NCBI GenBank assembly: GCA_050084985.1 | Contig: JBITNC010000001.1 | Span: 31,558,001 to 31,622,000, forward strand | Length of the DNA stretch: 64,000 nucleotides | DNA from: Nageia nagi | Taxonomy: Eukaryota > Pinophyta | Reading direction: 5' to 3' | Part shown: positions 11,641 to 23,700 of the stretch, piece after piece | How positions within the stretch are numbered: position 1 is the stretch's first letter | Layout: the number at the start of each line of letters is the position of its first letter | Program-made: the position numbers and the translations under genes | The notes under the pieces: model-generated | Seen by the model: only the letters and a program-made list of their open reading frames with translations | What the model was told of the DNA's origin: nothing | The model's database searches: none

Positions 11641-12411
11641 TAAGCTTAGAGATGCCATCAGGTTGGTGAATTTGCCATCAAGGGGGAGTGAAATTTGAAT
11701 TCTTGAGTTTAATTCATGTTTGTGATGACAACTTCACCCCTAGTAGGATTTTGTGTTGTATAGTGTTGATTTTGTTGTACACCTTTGTGGTAAGTTCACT
11801 CTACATGAGGAACTTATTATACAAAATTTTAAAAGTAAAAGATTGGCTAATCTAGCACTGTTTAGTTATCCATATGTGAAGAATTCTTATGTATATTTTG
11901 GTACTATTCAATTATCCATATGTGAAGAACTCTTATGTCTATGCTTTATTTTGAAATGATAATTAACACATGTTTTATATACAGTAAGTGACTATGACTT
12001 TTTGGCATGACATCTTCATGATGACTTATAGTGCACCATTGATCAGTTCATGATGGAATTTATATGATTCATCTATCTTTATTGATATGAATATGCTACA
12101 TGTAACTAATCTTATTATTTGTGCTACTTATGATTTGCAGGTTTCTTGAGATTGCAAGTTACTTCTTTAGGTATGTAGGCTCTTTGAGACTCTTCATGAA
12201 TTCCAATTGGATGACTACTTCATGTATATTGAAATCTATTATGGTTAATTATTGCATTTGGTAAAGTAGTAAGTCTCAAACTAGATCTTTCTTACTTCAC
12301 AAATATGTAAAAAGTTCTCATCTCTATTGTATCTGTTTGGAGGAGAACTCTCTTACTTTTTCTCTTTCTTCTCTCTTATTCACTTTATCCCAATATTGCA
12401 TTAAGAAAGAG
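11641..12411 (+). other. Copia B 3' untranslated region and polypurine tract
   Basis: No coding signal is seen after the polyprotein end. The region is AT-rich with an imperfect duplicated phrase around CATATGTGAAGAAYTCTTATG (11870 and 11918). It ends in the purine tract AAGAAAGAG (12403-12411), directly before the 3' LTR, where plus-strand DNA synthesis would start. Confidence 0.7.
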
Positions 12412-12897
12412 TGTTGGAATATATAATGCATTATTGTAAAGATTTGTATTAATCTTATTTGTAAATTCATTAATACTTAAGGGTATCATTTGATACCTTA
12501 AGTATTTAAGTGAATATGATAATGTAACTTATCATACACTCCATGTCACAAGCATGCCCTTGGGTAAAAGGATGTGCATGTTATGATTTTATACATTGGA
12601 TAAAAAGGTGATCCAAAAATGAATTTTGGCCTATAAATAGAAGGCTACCTCTTTGTGATTAAACACCAATTGTGGAGTAAAGTTATGCTATAGGATAGTG
12701 CTTAGGAGTTGAGATTAGGAGGATTGTAAGAGAGTTGTATTTGTGACTAAAGTAAAGATCTAGTTACTGGATGTACTCCTAGTTGGAGGAACCACTTACA
12801 TCTTGTGTTATCTTTGTGAGTTAGTTAGATGTGTTTTGTGAGATTTCATTAGATATTGGGAGTTTAGAGTTGTTCAAGTTATAGTTCAATTCTCTCA
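12412..12897 (+). repeat. 3' LTR of copia B (486 bp)
   Basis: It starts TGTTGGAATA and ends CTCTCA. It aligns end to end with 4198-4684, including the TATAAATAG box at 12632-12640. It is followed by the TSD copy AGGGC at 12898-12902. Confidence 0.92.
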
Positions 12898-13240
12898 AGG
12901 GCATGGGCTTCCTCTACTCTCTATAGAAAAGATAACAAAATGCATGCATAAAGCCCATGTTGCATTTAATTTTATTTTTCACCAACTTGTGTGTATATGT
13001 TATTTTATCTTAGTATAAATATGGATAACCTATGCATAAAGAATATGGATGAAGAAGAGAAGAACATAGGTTTATGTATTACTTTTTTTTAGCTCCAAAA
13101 GAGCCATGTAATATTGTTTTTACTTATTTGCAATACAAATATATTTTAGTCTCTAATTTTTATCCCTATTGATTTCACCTATGGTTAACCTTACTATTTT
13201 ATGGCTACACATTCTTATTATTTTCATTTGAAAATATTCA
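12898..13240 (+). repeat. Family A LTR, plus strand, right part
   Basis: This is the continuation of 3391-4197 after the copia B insertion. It aligns with 14910-15223 and with 26990-27302, including the GAGCC(A/T)TGTA and GGTCTCTAATTTTT-like blocks. It ends AATATTCA at 13240, the same place as the 5' LTR end at 15223. What follows (AATTGTACATTC) is not a primer-binding site, so this LTR is not followed by an element body in the usual way. Confidence 0.8.
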
Positions 13241-14221
13241 AATTGTACATTCAAATGCAGTCTCATGGAATGTTGATCTGCATAATTTAAATGTTTAATT
13301 GAAATGAATATATATTGAAAGATAACAATGTTATTCATATCAGTGCAAATAATGTTATTTTGGTGTGGAATTGATGATTTTTATGATTATATAGAGCAAT
13401 ATTGAAAACTATTTTACAAAATGCCACACCCAAATGCACCTCCTTTACACTATTTTGAAGTCTTACAATAGAATCAGTACATGCATAAAATTGATATGAG
13501 AAAATAGTGTCATTAAAGAGCAATGGTAAATGACTTTTCATCAAATATTTTGGTCATAAATAGCTATTTTACATGCATTTAAAATGTAGAAGCATTAAAA
13601 GGGTATATGAATTATATTACAAAATGCCACATCAAATGGTATTTCCATTTGATAACAAAAAGTACCAATATTCAGCCATATCAGTTGAAATTGATTTTCA
13701 CCAAATATTGTAGTCATACATATCAAAATAAACATGAGGTGTGAACAACATAAGAGGTGTAAATTATTCAACAAAATACCTCATCAAAATGCATTCTCAT
13801 GGAATTTTGTGACACTATGGAAATCTAGAAAAAGAAAAAAAATAATAGCAAATTTTTCAATAAAATGGCTTCATAGCGAAGGCAAATGAATTATTTGATA
13901 GAATGCCACACCAAAATGCAATCTAATGGAATGTAATGATCACAACATATGGACAAAAAGGTCATACTTTTCTTGTTAGAGATAGATCACACCCACAAAC
14001 ATAGGATATCCATGGAAAATTGGAGAAATTGTCCAATGAGATGAAGGCAATGGGCATATTTCTAGTACAATACTTGTTTGCATGATAAGGATAATTGAAG
14101 ATAAAGAACCTTTGAGTAGTGAAGGTTTGCAAATATTGGAGACATTTCAGATGTAGAAGATTCATGTACTATTGGAAAATATGTTCCATTGAAGTGTAGT
14201 CTCATGGGGTGAAATGATTTT
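13241..14221. repeat. Dispersed repeat C, first copy
   Basis: This is non-coding AT-rich sequence in which the phrase ATGCAGTCTCATGGAATG recurs in variant form near 13255, 13787, 13915 and 14198. The phrase CAAAATGCCACATCAAATGG recurs near 13409, 13620 and 13907. The part 13595-13990 is clearly related to 48735-48885 plus 49599-49710. No terminal repeats or domains are visible, so its class is unknown. Confidence 0.6.
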
Positions 14222-14226
14222 AGGAT

Positions 14227-15223
14227 TAAAAATGTTAATATCCATGCTACTTCAAGACTTAACATGCTCCTTGGCACATTACTATGTTTGGGAATTACCA
14301 TTTCTTGGGCTCTCTCTCTTTGCTCTCCATTTTGTATGAGTATTATTCTCCCAACATTATCATGTTATCCTTTAAGTTCTATGTTATTTGAGGGCCTTCT
14401 TGGGCTTTACTCCTTTGATCTCTATCTTCCATTCTCTAGGCTCTATTCCTCTAAGCATTACCAACCTCTGGGCTATGTTCCATTACTTGCTCCAAGATTT
14501 CTTTATCCATGACCTAATTTCCAACATCTAGGTCCTATTTTTCTAGGACTTGTTGCACTTATAACTTACTACCTTCTCAGCTTTAGTTATTGATAACACC
14601 AACTATTTTTGGTGAATGATGTTATTATTTTAGAACTTGAACCATCAATCTTATTATGCTATGACATCCCTCTTAATACAAAACCTGAAATAACACTTTG
14701 AAAAAGTATTTCTAAGGGATTTCTACCCCAAAATTAAATGCTCAACTATTGACATTAATTTTTGAACACTAAAGTTTTTTTTATACAAAAAAGGTTCATC
14801 TACCTTTTGCAACTATTTAAGGTTTTTTAGATGCCATGCAAATAGAAATGATATGGGCTTCCTCTACCTTTAGTAACATTCAATGCCATGTAGATAAAAA
14901 GGGCATGGCCTTATACAAAATGGAAAATTAAGTGCATGCATATAGCCCATGCTACATTTACTTTTATTGTTGACCAAGTTGCATGCATATAATATTTTAT
15001 CTTAGTTTAAATATAGATAGCCTAGGCATAAAAAATGATGATGGTGTAGAAAAAGAGTAGTGTATGTAGCTTTTCAACTACAAGAGAGCCTTGTGCTTTT
15101 TTACTTCTCTGCAACACAATATATTTTTGGTCTCTAATTTTTCTTGCTATTTTATTCTACCTATGGTCAGCCTTACTATGTTCTGGCTCTACACATTATT
15201 ATTATTTTTCTACAAAATATTCA
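14227..15223 (+). repeat. 5' LTR of family A copia (5'-truncated)
   Basis: It aligns with the 3' LTR from AAAATGTTAAT (19396) to the end, and with 12898-13240 in its right part. It ends AATATTCA directly before the primer site. The first part of the LTR, equivalent to 19256-19395, is not present. The left boundary could lie a few bases either way because repeat C carries a similar TCATGG motif there. Confidence 0.82.
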
Positions 15224-15225
15224 AT

Positions 15226-15237
15226 TGGTATAAGAGT
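15226..15237 (+). other. Primer-binding site of family A copia
   Basis: TGGTATAAGAGT starts two bases after the LTR end and corresponds to TGGTATCAGAGC, the initiator-Met-tRNA type, with substitutions. Confidence 0.8.
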
Positions 15238-15256
15238 GGGAGATTATTTGGGTTAA

Positions 15257-16110
15257 ATGGATTCAAATCCAAGAAATTAATTGCAGTTGTAGCTTCCCAT
15301 TTTCAATGGATACCATTATGAGTATTGGTGCATATGGATGAGGACATTTCTTATTTCTCAAGACCTATGGATGTTTATATTCCAAGGTTTTGGAGGAGAA
15401 AGAAGTGTTGGAGAACCATAAGAAGGATGCCAAGGCATTATTTATCATCCAATCTAGGATAGATCTATCCATCTTCTCCAAAATTACAAAGTGTAAGACT
15501 TATAAGGAGGCATGAGAGATCTTGGAGATTACATACAAAGGATCAACCAAGGTCCATGTGGCAAAGCTCCAATTGTTAAGGAAGGAGTTCAAATCTCTCC
15601 ATATGAGTGAGGAAGAGAATATTAGTGTCTTATTTTCCAAGATCCATGATATTGTAAATGTCATCCATTCACATGGTGAAGAGGTTAGATACACCAAAAT
15701 TATTGAAAAGGTTCTTCAAAGCTTTCCTAGAAGGTTTAATCCCATTACCAGTACCATTGAAGAAGCAAAGGACCTATCCCAACTCACACTTATAGAGTTG
15801 CAGGGTAGTCTAACTATCTATGAATATAAATTGGTGATAGAGTTGAGTCTTTGGACTAAGCCTTCCAAGGATAGTTAAAAATAAAGGGCCAAGAACCCTC
15901 TTCTTCAAATCCTAGTTCTTCTTCATCCTCTCATGGAAGAGATGGATCATCATGAGGAAGAAGTGGTAGCAAAGATTGAGGAAGAGGTAGAAGAGGCCAT
16001 GAAAGAGGTCATTTTGGAGGAAGATCATAATATGAAACCCCTAGATAATGTGAACTTTGTAACAAATATGGTCACATATAATCACATTATTGTAAGAATC
16101 CTAAGCTCAA
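15257..16110 (+). pseudogene. Family A gag remnant with zinc knuckle
   Basis: The probable start is ATG at 15257. The segment near 15295-15350 resembles the copia gag N-terminus (an F-N-G then Y-E-Y-W pattern). The longest intact part is 15522-15878, a UBN2-type gag domain with 'FKSLHMSEEENISVLFSKI'. A charged, glutamate- and arginine-rich stretch follows (15933-16030). A zinc knuckle lies at 16049-16093 (CELCNKYGH) but is interrupted by TAA and has lost correct spacing to its last cysteine. Frameshifts separate these parts. Confidence 0.85.
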
Positions 16111-16169
16111 AGCTCAGTATGGTGAAGATTAGGCTAAGAACAACATGTTCCTCACTTGTAGTAGTTTCT

Positions 16170-16600
16170 AGACTGAACAAGATGTATGATACCTAGATAG
16201 TGAATGCTCTAACCACATGAATGGAAACAAAGCCTTGTTTCTTAATATTAATACCAATATCATAGGCCAGGTCAGGTTTGGTGATAACAAAAGTGCCAAC
16301 ATCCATAATAGAGGGAATATCACCTTTAAGTCTAAAGATAGTAAGATATTTTATATGCATAACACTCTTTTTATTCTTGGACTTAAGCACAATTTGTTAT
16401 GTATTGGCCAAATTAGTATAAGAGGTTATATAACCACCTTCAAAAGGAAAGGGTGCACCATAGTAAATGAATCTACTAACCAACTTATAGCCATAATCCA
16501 TATGATTGAAAATATGATGTATATGCTCAGGATGACACCTACAACAAGTTGTTTAAAAGCATCCATTGATTTTTCCTAGTCATGAAATAGGAAATTTGTT
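16170..16600 (+). pseudogene. Family A protease and pre-integrase remnant
   Basis: The protease active site is encoded at 16196-16204 as D-S-E. The usual glycine codon has become GAA, while the minus-strand copy keeps DSG. CSNHMNGNKALF follows. The piece 16217-16579 continues through FILGLKHNLLCIGQI, the copia block that follows protease. The mutation at the active-site glycine alone would inactivate the enzyme. Confidence 0.82.
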
Positions 16601-17470
16601 CATATGAATTTTCATTCATTAAATGATCTGTACAAATTAGTGAGAGGCCTTCCTACCACCTCCCATACACCCAATGAGGCCTATGAAAGTTGTAGTGCAA
16701 GCAAGCAATACAAAATGAAGTTTTCAAAGCACCAATACAGGGCTAAGTACCCTCTTCAGCTGGTGCATTCATACCTATGTGGACTAGTGCAAACTCTTAA
16801 CCAAGGTAGTAAGTTAAAATATACACTTTTTCTTTACTGATGAATTTTATAAGATGAGATGGATTTATTTACTGCAAAACAAGTTTGGCTCTTTTGAGAG
16901 TTTTGTTAAATTTACATCTTGCTAATTTATTAAGAAGTTTAGAACTAATAGAGGAGAATAATTGATTTCTAATAAATTAAGAACTTCTACCATTAACATG
17001 GCATTGTTAGGAAGTATACAACTACCTACACTCCATAGCAGAATGGAGTGGCTGAATAGAAAAATCAAATAGTTGTTGAGATTGATAGATGCATGATTAA
17101 AGAAAAAGGCCTTCCCATTAGTTTTTGGAGTGAAACAATGCATATAGTTGTTTATATTCTAAATAGGTGTGCCACTCAAATTTTAAAGGATACCACCCTT
17201 TATGAAGCTTGGTTTGGTGTACAACTAAATATTTCTCAACTTCAAATATTTGGCTCAACCTATTTTGTGCATTTTCCAAAAGAAAATAAGAAGAAGCTTA
17301 ATGAGAAATCCATCAAATGCATTTTAGTAAGATACTTGGAAGTGTCTAAGGCCTATAAGTGTTATGATCCATTAAGTGGTAATATTCACATTAGTAGAGA
17401 TGTAATTTTTGAATAAGGGGACATAACTAATCAAGAAAATTGTGCTAAAGACACCTCTACAAATTCCAAC
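16601..17470 (+). pseudogene. Family A integrase remnant
   Basis: The region 16604-16840 corresponds to the zinc finger and the start of the integrase core. Near 17040 the bases encode QNGVAE, then a stop, then KNQIVVEI, covering the catalytic glutamate. 17093-17416 carries GLPISFWSET, ILNRCATQ, LYEAWFG and LQIFGS, and continues into the YDPLSGN linker. It matches the minus-strand copy at 1338-1865. Confidence 0.85.
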
Positions 17471-18620
17471 TTGATGAAGATTGTGAACCTTTTCACACTA
17501 CTACACATCCTCCTCCTCAACCTTCATCACTATCTTCATTAGCCACTAGCTCACCATAGCAAGCACAACCAAACCAATATCCTACTTCTCATACTCCACT
17601 AGCCAAAAATAAGTGCACAAGTGATTGCTATCATCCTCTATCATTGATGGTAGATAAAGAGCTCAATAAAAGAATGACTTGATCATAAATAAGAGCTAGA
17701 AATCAAGAGGTAAATATCTCTTATTCATTAATGTATTCATTTGTTGAGCCTTCCTCATACACTAAAGCTACTATTAATGAGGATTAAAATAAAGCCATGG
17801 AGGATGAGATTGAGCAATTCCAAAAGAATGACACCTAGATGCTTGTACCTACTCCCAAAGGTAAGAAGGTAATTGGTGTCAAGTGGATTTATAAATTAAA
17901 GCATAATCCTAAATGAGTGTATTGTAAAGCATAAAGCCCATTTATTTGCTAAAGGATATGCTCAAATGGAAGGGCTAGATTATGATGAGACTTTTTCCCA
18001 ATGGCCTGACTAGAAACTGTGAGGTTCGTGCTTGCACTTGCTTCTCATTTTTGATTGACAATCTATTATATGGATGTCAAATCTACTTTCCTTAATGGAT
18101 ATTTAAAAGAGGTTATTTATGTTAAGTAGCCTAAAGGATTTATTATTCTTGATCAAGAAAATAAGGTGTATAAATTAAAAAAAGGCTCTCTATGGCCTTA
18201 AACAAGCATCTTGGGCATGGTACGCTTAGATTGATTGTTATCTTTGAAAATATAGTTATTAGAGATGCTTAGTAGAAAGTAAATTTTACACAAAAGTTGA
18301 AGGTAGCAAATTCTTTATTTTGTGCTTGTATGTTGATGATACTATTTTCACTAGCACCTATAATGTTATGATAGACCAATTTAAGAATGCTATGATAAGT
18401 GAATTTGAGATAAGTGATCTTGGAGAGATGAATTATTTTCTTGGCATACAAGTCAAATAATCCTCTAATGGAAGAGATGATAGCTTGCTTAAAATGCAAA
18501 ATTACAACCTTGTTGATACACCAGCCATTATCAGAGCTAAGCTATTGAAGGAAGACTCCTCTCCACATGTTGATACCAATATGTATTGGTCCTTAATAGG
18601 TAGGCTTATGTATCTTACTA
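17471..18620 (+). pseudogene. Family A reverse transcriptase remnant
   Basis: A serine/proline-rich linker (17471-17780) precedes RT. Recognisable RT parts are a W-x-L-V-P then GVKWIYKLKH block (about 17840-17910), FLNGYLKEVIYV (about 18090), the catalytic YVDD at 18329-18340, then FEISDLGEMNYFLGIQV (about 18400-18455) and 'AKLLKEDSSPHV'. Stops and frameshifts occur at several points, including a TAG where Q is usual before PKGF. Confidence 0.86.
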
Positions 18621-19200
18621 CTAATAGGCTAGACATCATGTTTTGTATCAACAAAGTAGCCTGATTCATGCATTCACCTTATCATATGCATTGGATTGCA
18701 ACCAAGTGGATCCTAGGCTATGTGAGTGGCACCAACCACTATGGGCTTTGGTATAAATCCTAATACCATGCAATTTTATAGGCCTATACAAATGCTAATT
18801 AGGCCAAATGTCTTGATGATTGAAAGAGAATGTTAGGGTATGGATTCTTCTTTAGGGAATATTTTATCTCATGGATCAAGAAGAAGCAATCCACTATTGC
18901 ACTTTCATTAGTAGAAGTTGAGTATATTGCTACCTTTGCTACTTGTACACAAGCCATTTGGATTGCCTATTTGTTTGAAGATTTGGTCATGGATATTGAG
19001 CTCCCCATTTGCATACACTATGATAATCTTAGTATGATTTGCATGACCAAGAACTTCATGTTTCATAGTAGGACAAAGCACATTGGCATACACCATCACT
19101 TTATGATACATCTAGTTGAAGATGGCTTTATCTAGTTTCACTACTATCCTACTGATGCTCAACTTGTAAACAAATTATAAAGCCATTTTCCAAGGATCAT
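18621..19200 (+). pseudogene. Family A RNase H remnant
   Basis: The piece 18830-19135 has 'ISWIKKKQSTIALSLVEVEY', then 'AIWIAYL', a 'CIHYDNLS' segment and RTKHIGIHHHF, a copia RNase H. The serine-to-histidine motif order is normal. It ends shortly before the 3' untranslated region. The purine tract CAAGGGGTGAG (19245-19255) then leads into the 3' LTR. Confidence 0.86.
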
Positions 19201-19255
19201 TTTTGCTACCTTCATAGTCACCTTGGAGTCTATACCAAATAATTCAAGGGGTGAG

Positions 19256-19469
19256 TGTTGATAAACCTTGACTAGAATATGGTAATGGTTGGAATATTTA
19301 TATATTGTATATGTCTCTTACCTTCCCTTCTTTGTATTTGTATTTTCGGCCAATAGAGATAATGATCTTTTTTTATCATGGAGATTAAGTGGATGATTGA
19401 AAATGTTAATCTTCATGCTTCTTTGGGACTTAAAACATGCTCCTTTGAGCATTGTTGTGTCTAGACATT
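19256..19469 (+). repeat. 3' LTR of family A copia, left part
   Basis: It starts TGTTGATAAACC directly after the purine tract. The final five bases (ACATT, 19465-19469) are the left TSD of the gypsy element that splits this LTR. It continues at 26366. Confidence 0.9.
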
Positions 19470-19623
19470 TGATCCAAAATTTGGATCCCTTTGACATTCA
19501 ATAATCTCCATTTCAGTGTGTTCATTATGATTACCTTATCTTCAGCTTTTCAATGCTTCTTTTGGATCGTGAATCCGAGTTTGTATGTGGAAGATATGAT
19601 ATTAATTCCATTTGAGTATTGAA

Positions 19624-19650
<27 letters not shown>
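19624..19650 (+). repeat. TA microsatellite in gypsy 5' LTR
   Basis: A run of alternating A and T. The equivalent run in the 3' LTR (25383-25402) is shorter, so it has changed length since insertion. Confidence 0.9.
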
Positions 19651-19655
<5 letters not shown>

Positions 19656-20238
19656 TATTTAAAAGTTTTGGGTGGCCCACCTGCCACCGTGGATGCCTAT
19701 GTGGAGTTTGACCATGTGGTGATGAGGCAGGTGAATGCGTGGAGTCAAATGATGACTACGTGGAGGTGATGCGGTAGGAAACTATGACCGCTAGCCAAGC
19801 CAACCTACACAAACCAAAATTGTGACCACCAACCAAGCTACGATTGCCAACCAAGCCACGATCACCAGCTAAGCTATCTGCGTGTATAGCCAAGCCACCA
19901 GTCAACAGGAGGTTGACTTCTTCCTAGAATGCACCACATGTCATCACCATAGTGCACCCACCTAATTTTAGGTTTTTTTAATGTATTTTGGTGTTTTCAA
20001 AGGTTTATGGTGTTTTTAATTCACCTAAGGTCCTATTATTAGGCTGAGTTAATTCTGTAAGCCTAAAACAATCTAGTGAGCATATTATTTCAATTTTAGA
20101 GTTCATTTTGGGGAGATTTTTACAACCATTTGAGCCTAAATTTGATAGAAAGATCAAGGAGGTTAATGGGTATCTAAAAATAGGTTTTGTATCAAATTTC
20201 ATAGTTGTAATACTCTCCAATTTTAGCCCCCAAAATTG

Positions 20239-20246
20239 TATAAAAG
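20239..20246 (+). promoter_or_regulatory. TATA box of gypsy 5' LTR
   Basis: TATAAAAG is conserved at the same place in the 3' LTR (26002-26009, with one extra A). It is likely the element's core promoter. Confidence 0.6.
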
Positions 20247-20606
20247 GGAAGCAAATCAGACATGAGAGGAGAAGGAGGATTTCAGGAAAGTTGTTTTTAG
20301 TTCTTGTTGTGATTTTTAGAGCTATGAGTGTGTTGTGAATGTGAGAGGAGGTTTTGAAGGACCATGGAGGCCTTGTAAAGTGATTCCACCCACTGATAGT
20401 AGAGAGCTTTTGAGCTGGATGTAGCCCACACTAGGTGAACCAGGATAATTTTGCTTGTCTCTTTCTATGGTGAATGCTTTTGTCTTCTCTGTGTTTACAA
20501 ATTTGTTCCTAATTTTCCTTTACAAGCACTTAATTATTTTAAGTGTAAATTGATCCTAAGAAAAGGTTAAATTGAAATTTTAATCTTATAGTTTATAGAT
20601 CAAGTT

Positions 20607-20618
20607 TGGTATCAGAGC
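20607..20618 (+). other. Primer-binding site of gypsy element
   Basis: TGGTATCAGAGC starts four bases after the 5' LTR. It is a perfect match to the sequence expected for initiator methionine tRNA priming. Confidence 0.92.
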
Positions 20619-20788
20619 AGTTGAAATCATTGGGATAACCTATATTTTTAAGATTATTATTGGTGTTTGGAAAGTGTTCTTGCATGTATACCTGGTCACA
20701 AAGTAAGAAAGGAGAAGGAGAATTTGTGGAGGAGGATCCAGAAATTGGTTCTAGAGTTTGGCTAAAGAAGCAAAGAGAGCTTAGAGCC

Positions 20789-21500
20789 ATGGCCAACGAA
20801 GTAGGTTCTAATGTGGAAAAGCAAATTGCTGATCTCTCCACCATGTTCCAGAAGATGTCTCTACAATTCCAACACTTTCAAGAACAACAATACAAGAAAA
20901 ATGAAGGTGAAACTAGTGAGTGTAATAAAATTGATAATGATGTTACAGATAGTGTTTTCCAAAGTTCTCCTTTGAAATTGGAAGTTAAATTTGATTTGCC
21001 TACTTTTATTGGAGAAGTGAATGCTAAGAAGTTAGACCATTGGATTAAACAAATTGAGGTATATTGTAGAATTCAAAGAATTGTAAGAGATGAGGATAAA
21101 ATCCAATTAGCCACTCTTAAAATGAATGGTAATGCACTTGTTTGCTAGGAAAGTTGTTTGCAAAGTAAGAATGAATCAATTCAAGCTTGTATTGCTTCTT
21201 GGACCCATTTGTACAATTGCTTAGAGATCAGTTTTATCCTTTGGGTTATCGACAAAAGGTAGCCATGGAATGGTAAACTTTCCATCAAGATAAAGGCAAA
21301 GTGTACAAGAGTACACTACAAAATTCTAAAGAAGAGCTATAATGCTGGGTATTCCTATTAATTCCCAAGATACTCTTCTTAAGTATATTGGTGGTTTACA
21401 TAATTATTTAAGGCATATAATATTGATGTTTGATCCAAATGATTTGGATAAAGTTTGTGTACAAGCCACTCACTTAGAAGAAAGGGGAAAATTCATTAAG
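20789..21500 (+). pseudogene. Gypsy gag remnant (capsid part)
   Basis: The likely start is ATG at 20789 (MANEVGSNVEKQIADL), in the frame open from 20660. A gag segment W-I-K-Q-I-E-V-Y then DEDKIQLATLKMNGNAL lies at about 21042-21140. A TAG at 21147-21149 closes the frame where tryptophan is usual in this family. The rest of the domain continues in other frames; 21342-21527 (LGIPINSQDTLLKYIGGL) is the capsid C-terminal part. At least two frameshifts. Confidence 0.85.
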
Positions 21501-21501
21501 G

Positions 21502-22215
21502 ATGGGAAAAAAAAATGCCTCCAATAACAATAGTAATAATGATTCTGAAAAAAATAAAGGAAAGGGGAAAAAGAAAACTATGTCTACTACACAAAAAGAG
21601 AAGTCTAAAGATGTATGTACACATTGTAAAAAAGAAGGTCATTTAGAGGCTAAATGTTGGAAATTGCATCTTGAATTACACCCTAAACCTAAAGGTCAAA
21701 AGAAGCAAACAAATATTGTTACTAAGAAAATTGAAGATGGTTCAGATGTAGATGATAAAATGGCATGTATGGTTTTGCATAATACACCTAGTGAAGATGA
21801 GGAAAAGAAGAAAATTGAACTTTTTCACATCAAGGTGCAAGCTAAGAAGACTAGGATTGATACATTGTTTGATTCTGGATCTCAAGCTAACTTAATTGTA
21901 GAAAAGTATATCAAATCACTTGCACTCACTACTCAACCTCATCCAAACCCATATCCATTGGGATGGGTTAATAAAAATTCAAAGTTAAAGGTAACACAAC
22001 AATGCAAGTTGCAATTTGGGATTAACAGGGAGTACATTGATGAAGTTTTACTTGATTTTGTTCCTTTGGATATTTGTGGGATTATGCTTGTAGTCCTTAT
22101 CTATGGAAAAGAGATGCTTTATTTTATAAAAAGGAAAACAAATATAGACTCATTAAAGATGGAATTGAATACATGGTTAGTGCTCATCAAAATAAGAAAA
22201 AGGATATTTCTTTGA
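21502..22215 (+). pseudogene. Gypsy gag zinc knuckle and protease
   Basis: A lysine- and asparagine-rich stretch leads to an intact CCHC knuckle at 21616-21657 (CTHCKKEGHLEAKC). The aspartic protease follows, with LFDSGSQANLI at about 21865-21900 and the catalytic DSG at 21871-21879. This 237-residue open stretch is one of the best preserved parts of the element. It ends in a frame different from that of RT. Confidence 0.88.
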
Positions 22216-22256
22216 TTATTGTAGGATAAGCAAAGAGACTAATCAATATAGGACAA

Positions 22257-23230
22257 ATGTTTGTACTTGCAATGGTGAAATCTCAAGATGAAGTAGAAAT
22301 CATAAAGGCACTTGAGGATTGTGAACCACAATACAAAGAAGAAGTAAAAGAGGTAATTTTTGAATTTGAAGATTTATTTCAAGTACCTAAAGAACTTCCA
22401 TCAAAAAGAGATATACAACATGAGATTCAATTACATCCTGATGTTGCACTTCCTAATATTGGCTTATATAGAAATTCTACTTTAGAAACTGAAGAAATTA
22501 AGAAACAAGTCAAGGAATTGTTAGATCAAGGAGTCATTAGACCTAGCACATCACCGTGTGGATCTCCTATTGTTATAATTCCAAAGAAAGATGGAACTTG
22601 GCATATGTGTGTTGATTACAGGGCACTAAATAAGATCACGGTTAAAAATTGATATCCTTTGCCACGTATTGATGATTTAATGGATCAATTACAAAAAGAT
22701 AGGCTTTTCACAAAATTGGATCTAAGAAGTGGTTATCATCAAGTACAAGTTAAAGAAGAGGATGTGTAGAAAACTACTTTTAAAACTAGGCAAGGATTGT
22801 TTGAATGGTTGGTTTTACTGTTTGGATTATGCAATGCTCCTGCTACTTTCATGCATGTAATGAATGAGGTTTTAAAGCCTTTCATTAATGATTTTGTTAT
22901 TATGTATCTTGATGATGTTCTCATTTATAGTGATAATTGGAAAGATCATGTGGTACATATTCATAAAGTGTTTGAAGTTTTTAGGGAAGCAAAACTCTAT
23001 TTGAAAATGCCTAAGTGTGAGTTTGTTAGGGAGAGTTTAATCTATCTTGGCCACATTGTAGGTGAAGATCAATTGAGGATAGATCCTACAAAAATTGAAG
23101 CTATGTTGAAATGGCCTACTCCCACTAATGTGATAGAGACTAGGAGTTTTCTTGGGGTAGTGTAGTATTTATGCAAGTTTATTGCTAACTTTTCTTACAT
23201 GGCTTCTCCACTTCATGCAATTACAGGAAA
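22257..23230 (+). pseudogene. Gypsy reverse transcriptase remnant
   Basis: Visible blocks are GVIRPSTSPCGSPIVIIPKK (22531-22590), CVDYRALNKITVKN (to 22649), DLRSGYHQ, 'LLFGLCNAPATF' and the catalytic YLDD at 22905-22916. Stops are TGA at 22650-22652 (where R is usual before YPLP), TAG at 22767-22769 (where W is usual) and TAG at 23163-23165 (where Q is usual). A frameshift follows near 23230. Confidence 0.92.
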
Positions 23231-23700
23231 GAGTCATGGATTTCAAATGGGGAGGAAAAGAACAACATGCTTTTCAATTGCTTAAAAGGAAAATTAGTAA
23301 TGCTCCAGTACTTGCTTTACCTAATCTTTAGAAAACTTTTGAAATTGAAACTGATGCAAGTGAATATGCTCTAGGTGCAGTTTTATTATAGAAAAAACAT
23401 CCAGTTTGCTATCACTCAAAAATGTTTACCAGTGTGGTAAGAAACTATCCCACATATGACAAAGATTTGTATGAATTAGTTCAAAGAGTTAAAAAATGGA
23501 AGCACTATTTGGTAGGTAAAGAGGAAATAATTCATATAGACCATCAACCTTTGCAATATCTTCAGTCACAATCTAAGTTGCAACAATCTAGGCACTTTCA
23601 TTGGATGGGATTCTTGCAACAATTTCATTTGGTGATTAAGTACAAGAAGTGTACTCAAAATAAAATTGCTGATATGTTGTCTAGGCCTCCAATAGTTGCC
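23231..23700 (+). pseudogene. Gypsy RNase H remnant
   Basis: 'FEIETDASEYALGAVLL' is encoded from about 23339 and contains the first catalytic aspartate. The piece 23422-23982 includes YDKDLYELVQ, KHYLVGKE and HIDHQPLQYL, with the later catalytic residues. TAG stops at 23329-23331 and 23389-23391 both fall where related elements usually have Q. Confidence 0.88.

Larger units (their letters stand above)
4198..12897 (+). mobile_element. Complete but decayed Ty1/copia element, family B
   Basis: The element has two LTRs starting TGTTRGAA and ending CTCTCA (4198-4684 and 12412-12897), a primer-binding site, gag, protease, integrase, RT and RNase H in copia order, and a purine tract before the 3' LTR. 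It is flanked by AGGGT (4193-4197) and AGGGC (12898-12902), a 5-bp TSD with one change. Undisrupted relatives of the target at about 14910 and 26985 read AAAAGGGCATGG, which supports AGGGC as the original. It sits inside a family A LTR. Stops and frameshifts occur throughout, so it cannot encode its own movement now. Confidence 0.92.
19470..20602 (+). repeat. 5' LTR of gypsy element (1,133 bp)
   Basis: It starts TGATCCAAAATTTGG and ends AGATCA. It contains a TA microsatellite (19624-19650) and a comparatively CpG-containing part (19675-19890) with a ~20-bp repeat around CCAACCAAGC. It also holds a TATAAAAG box at 20239-20246. It aligns along its full length with 25228-26365. Confidence 0.93.
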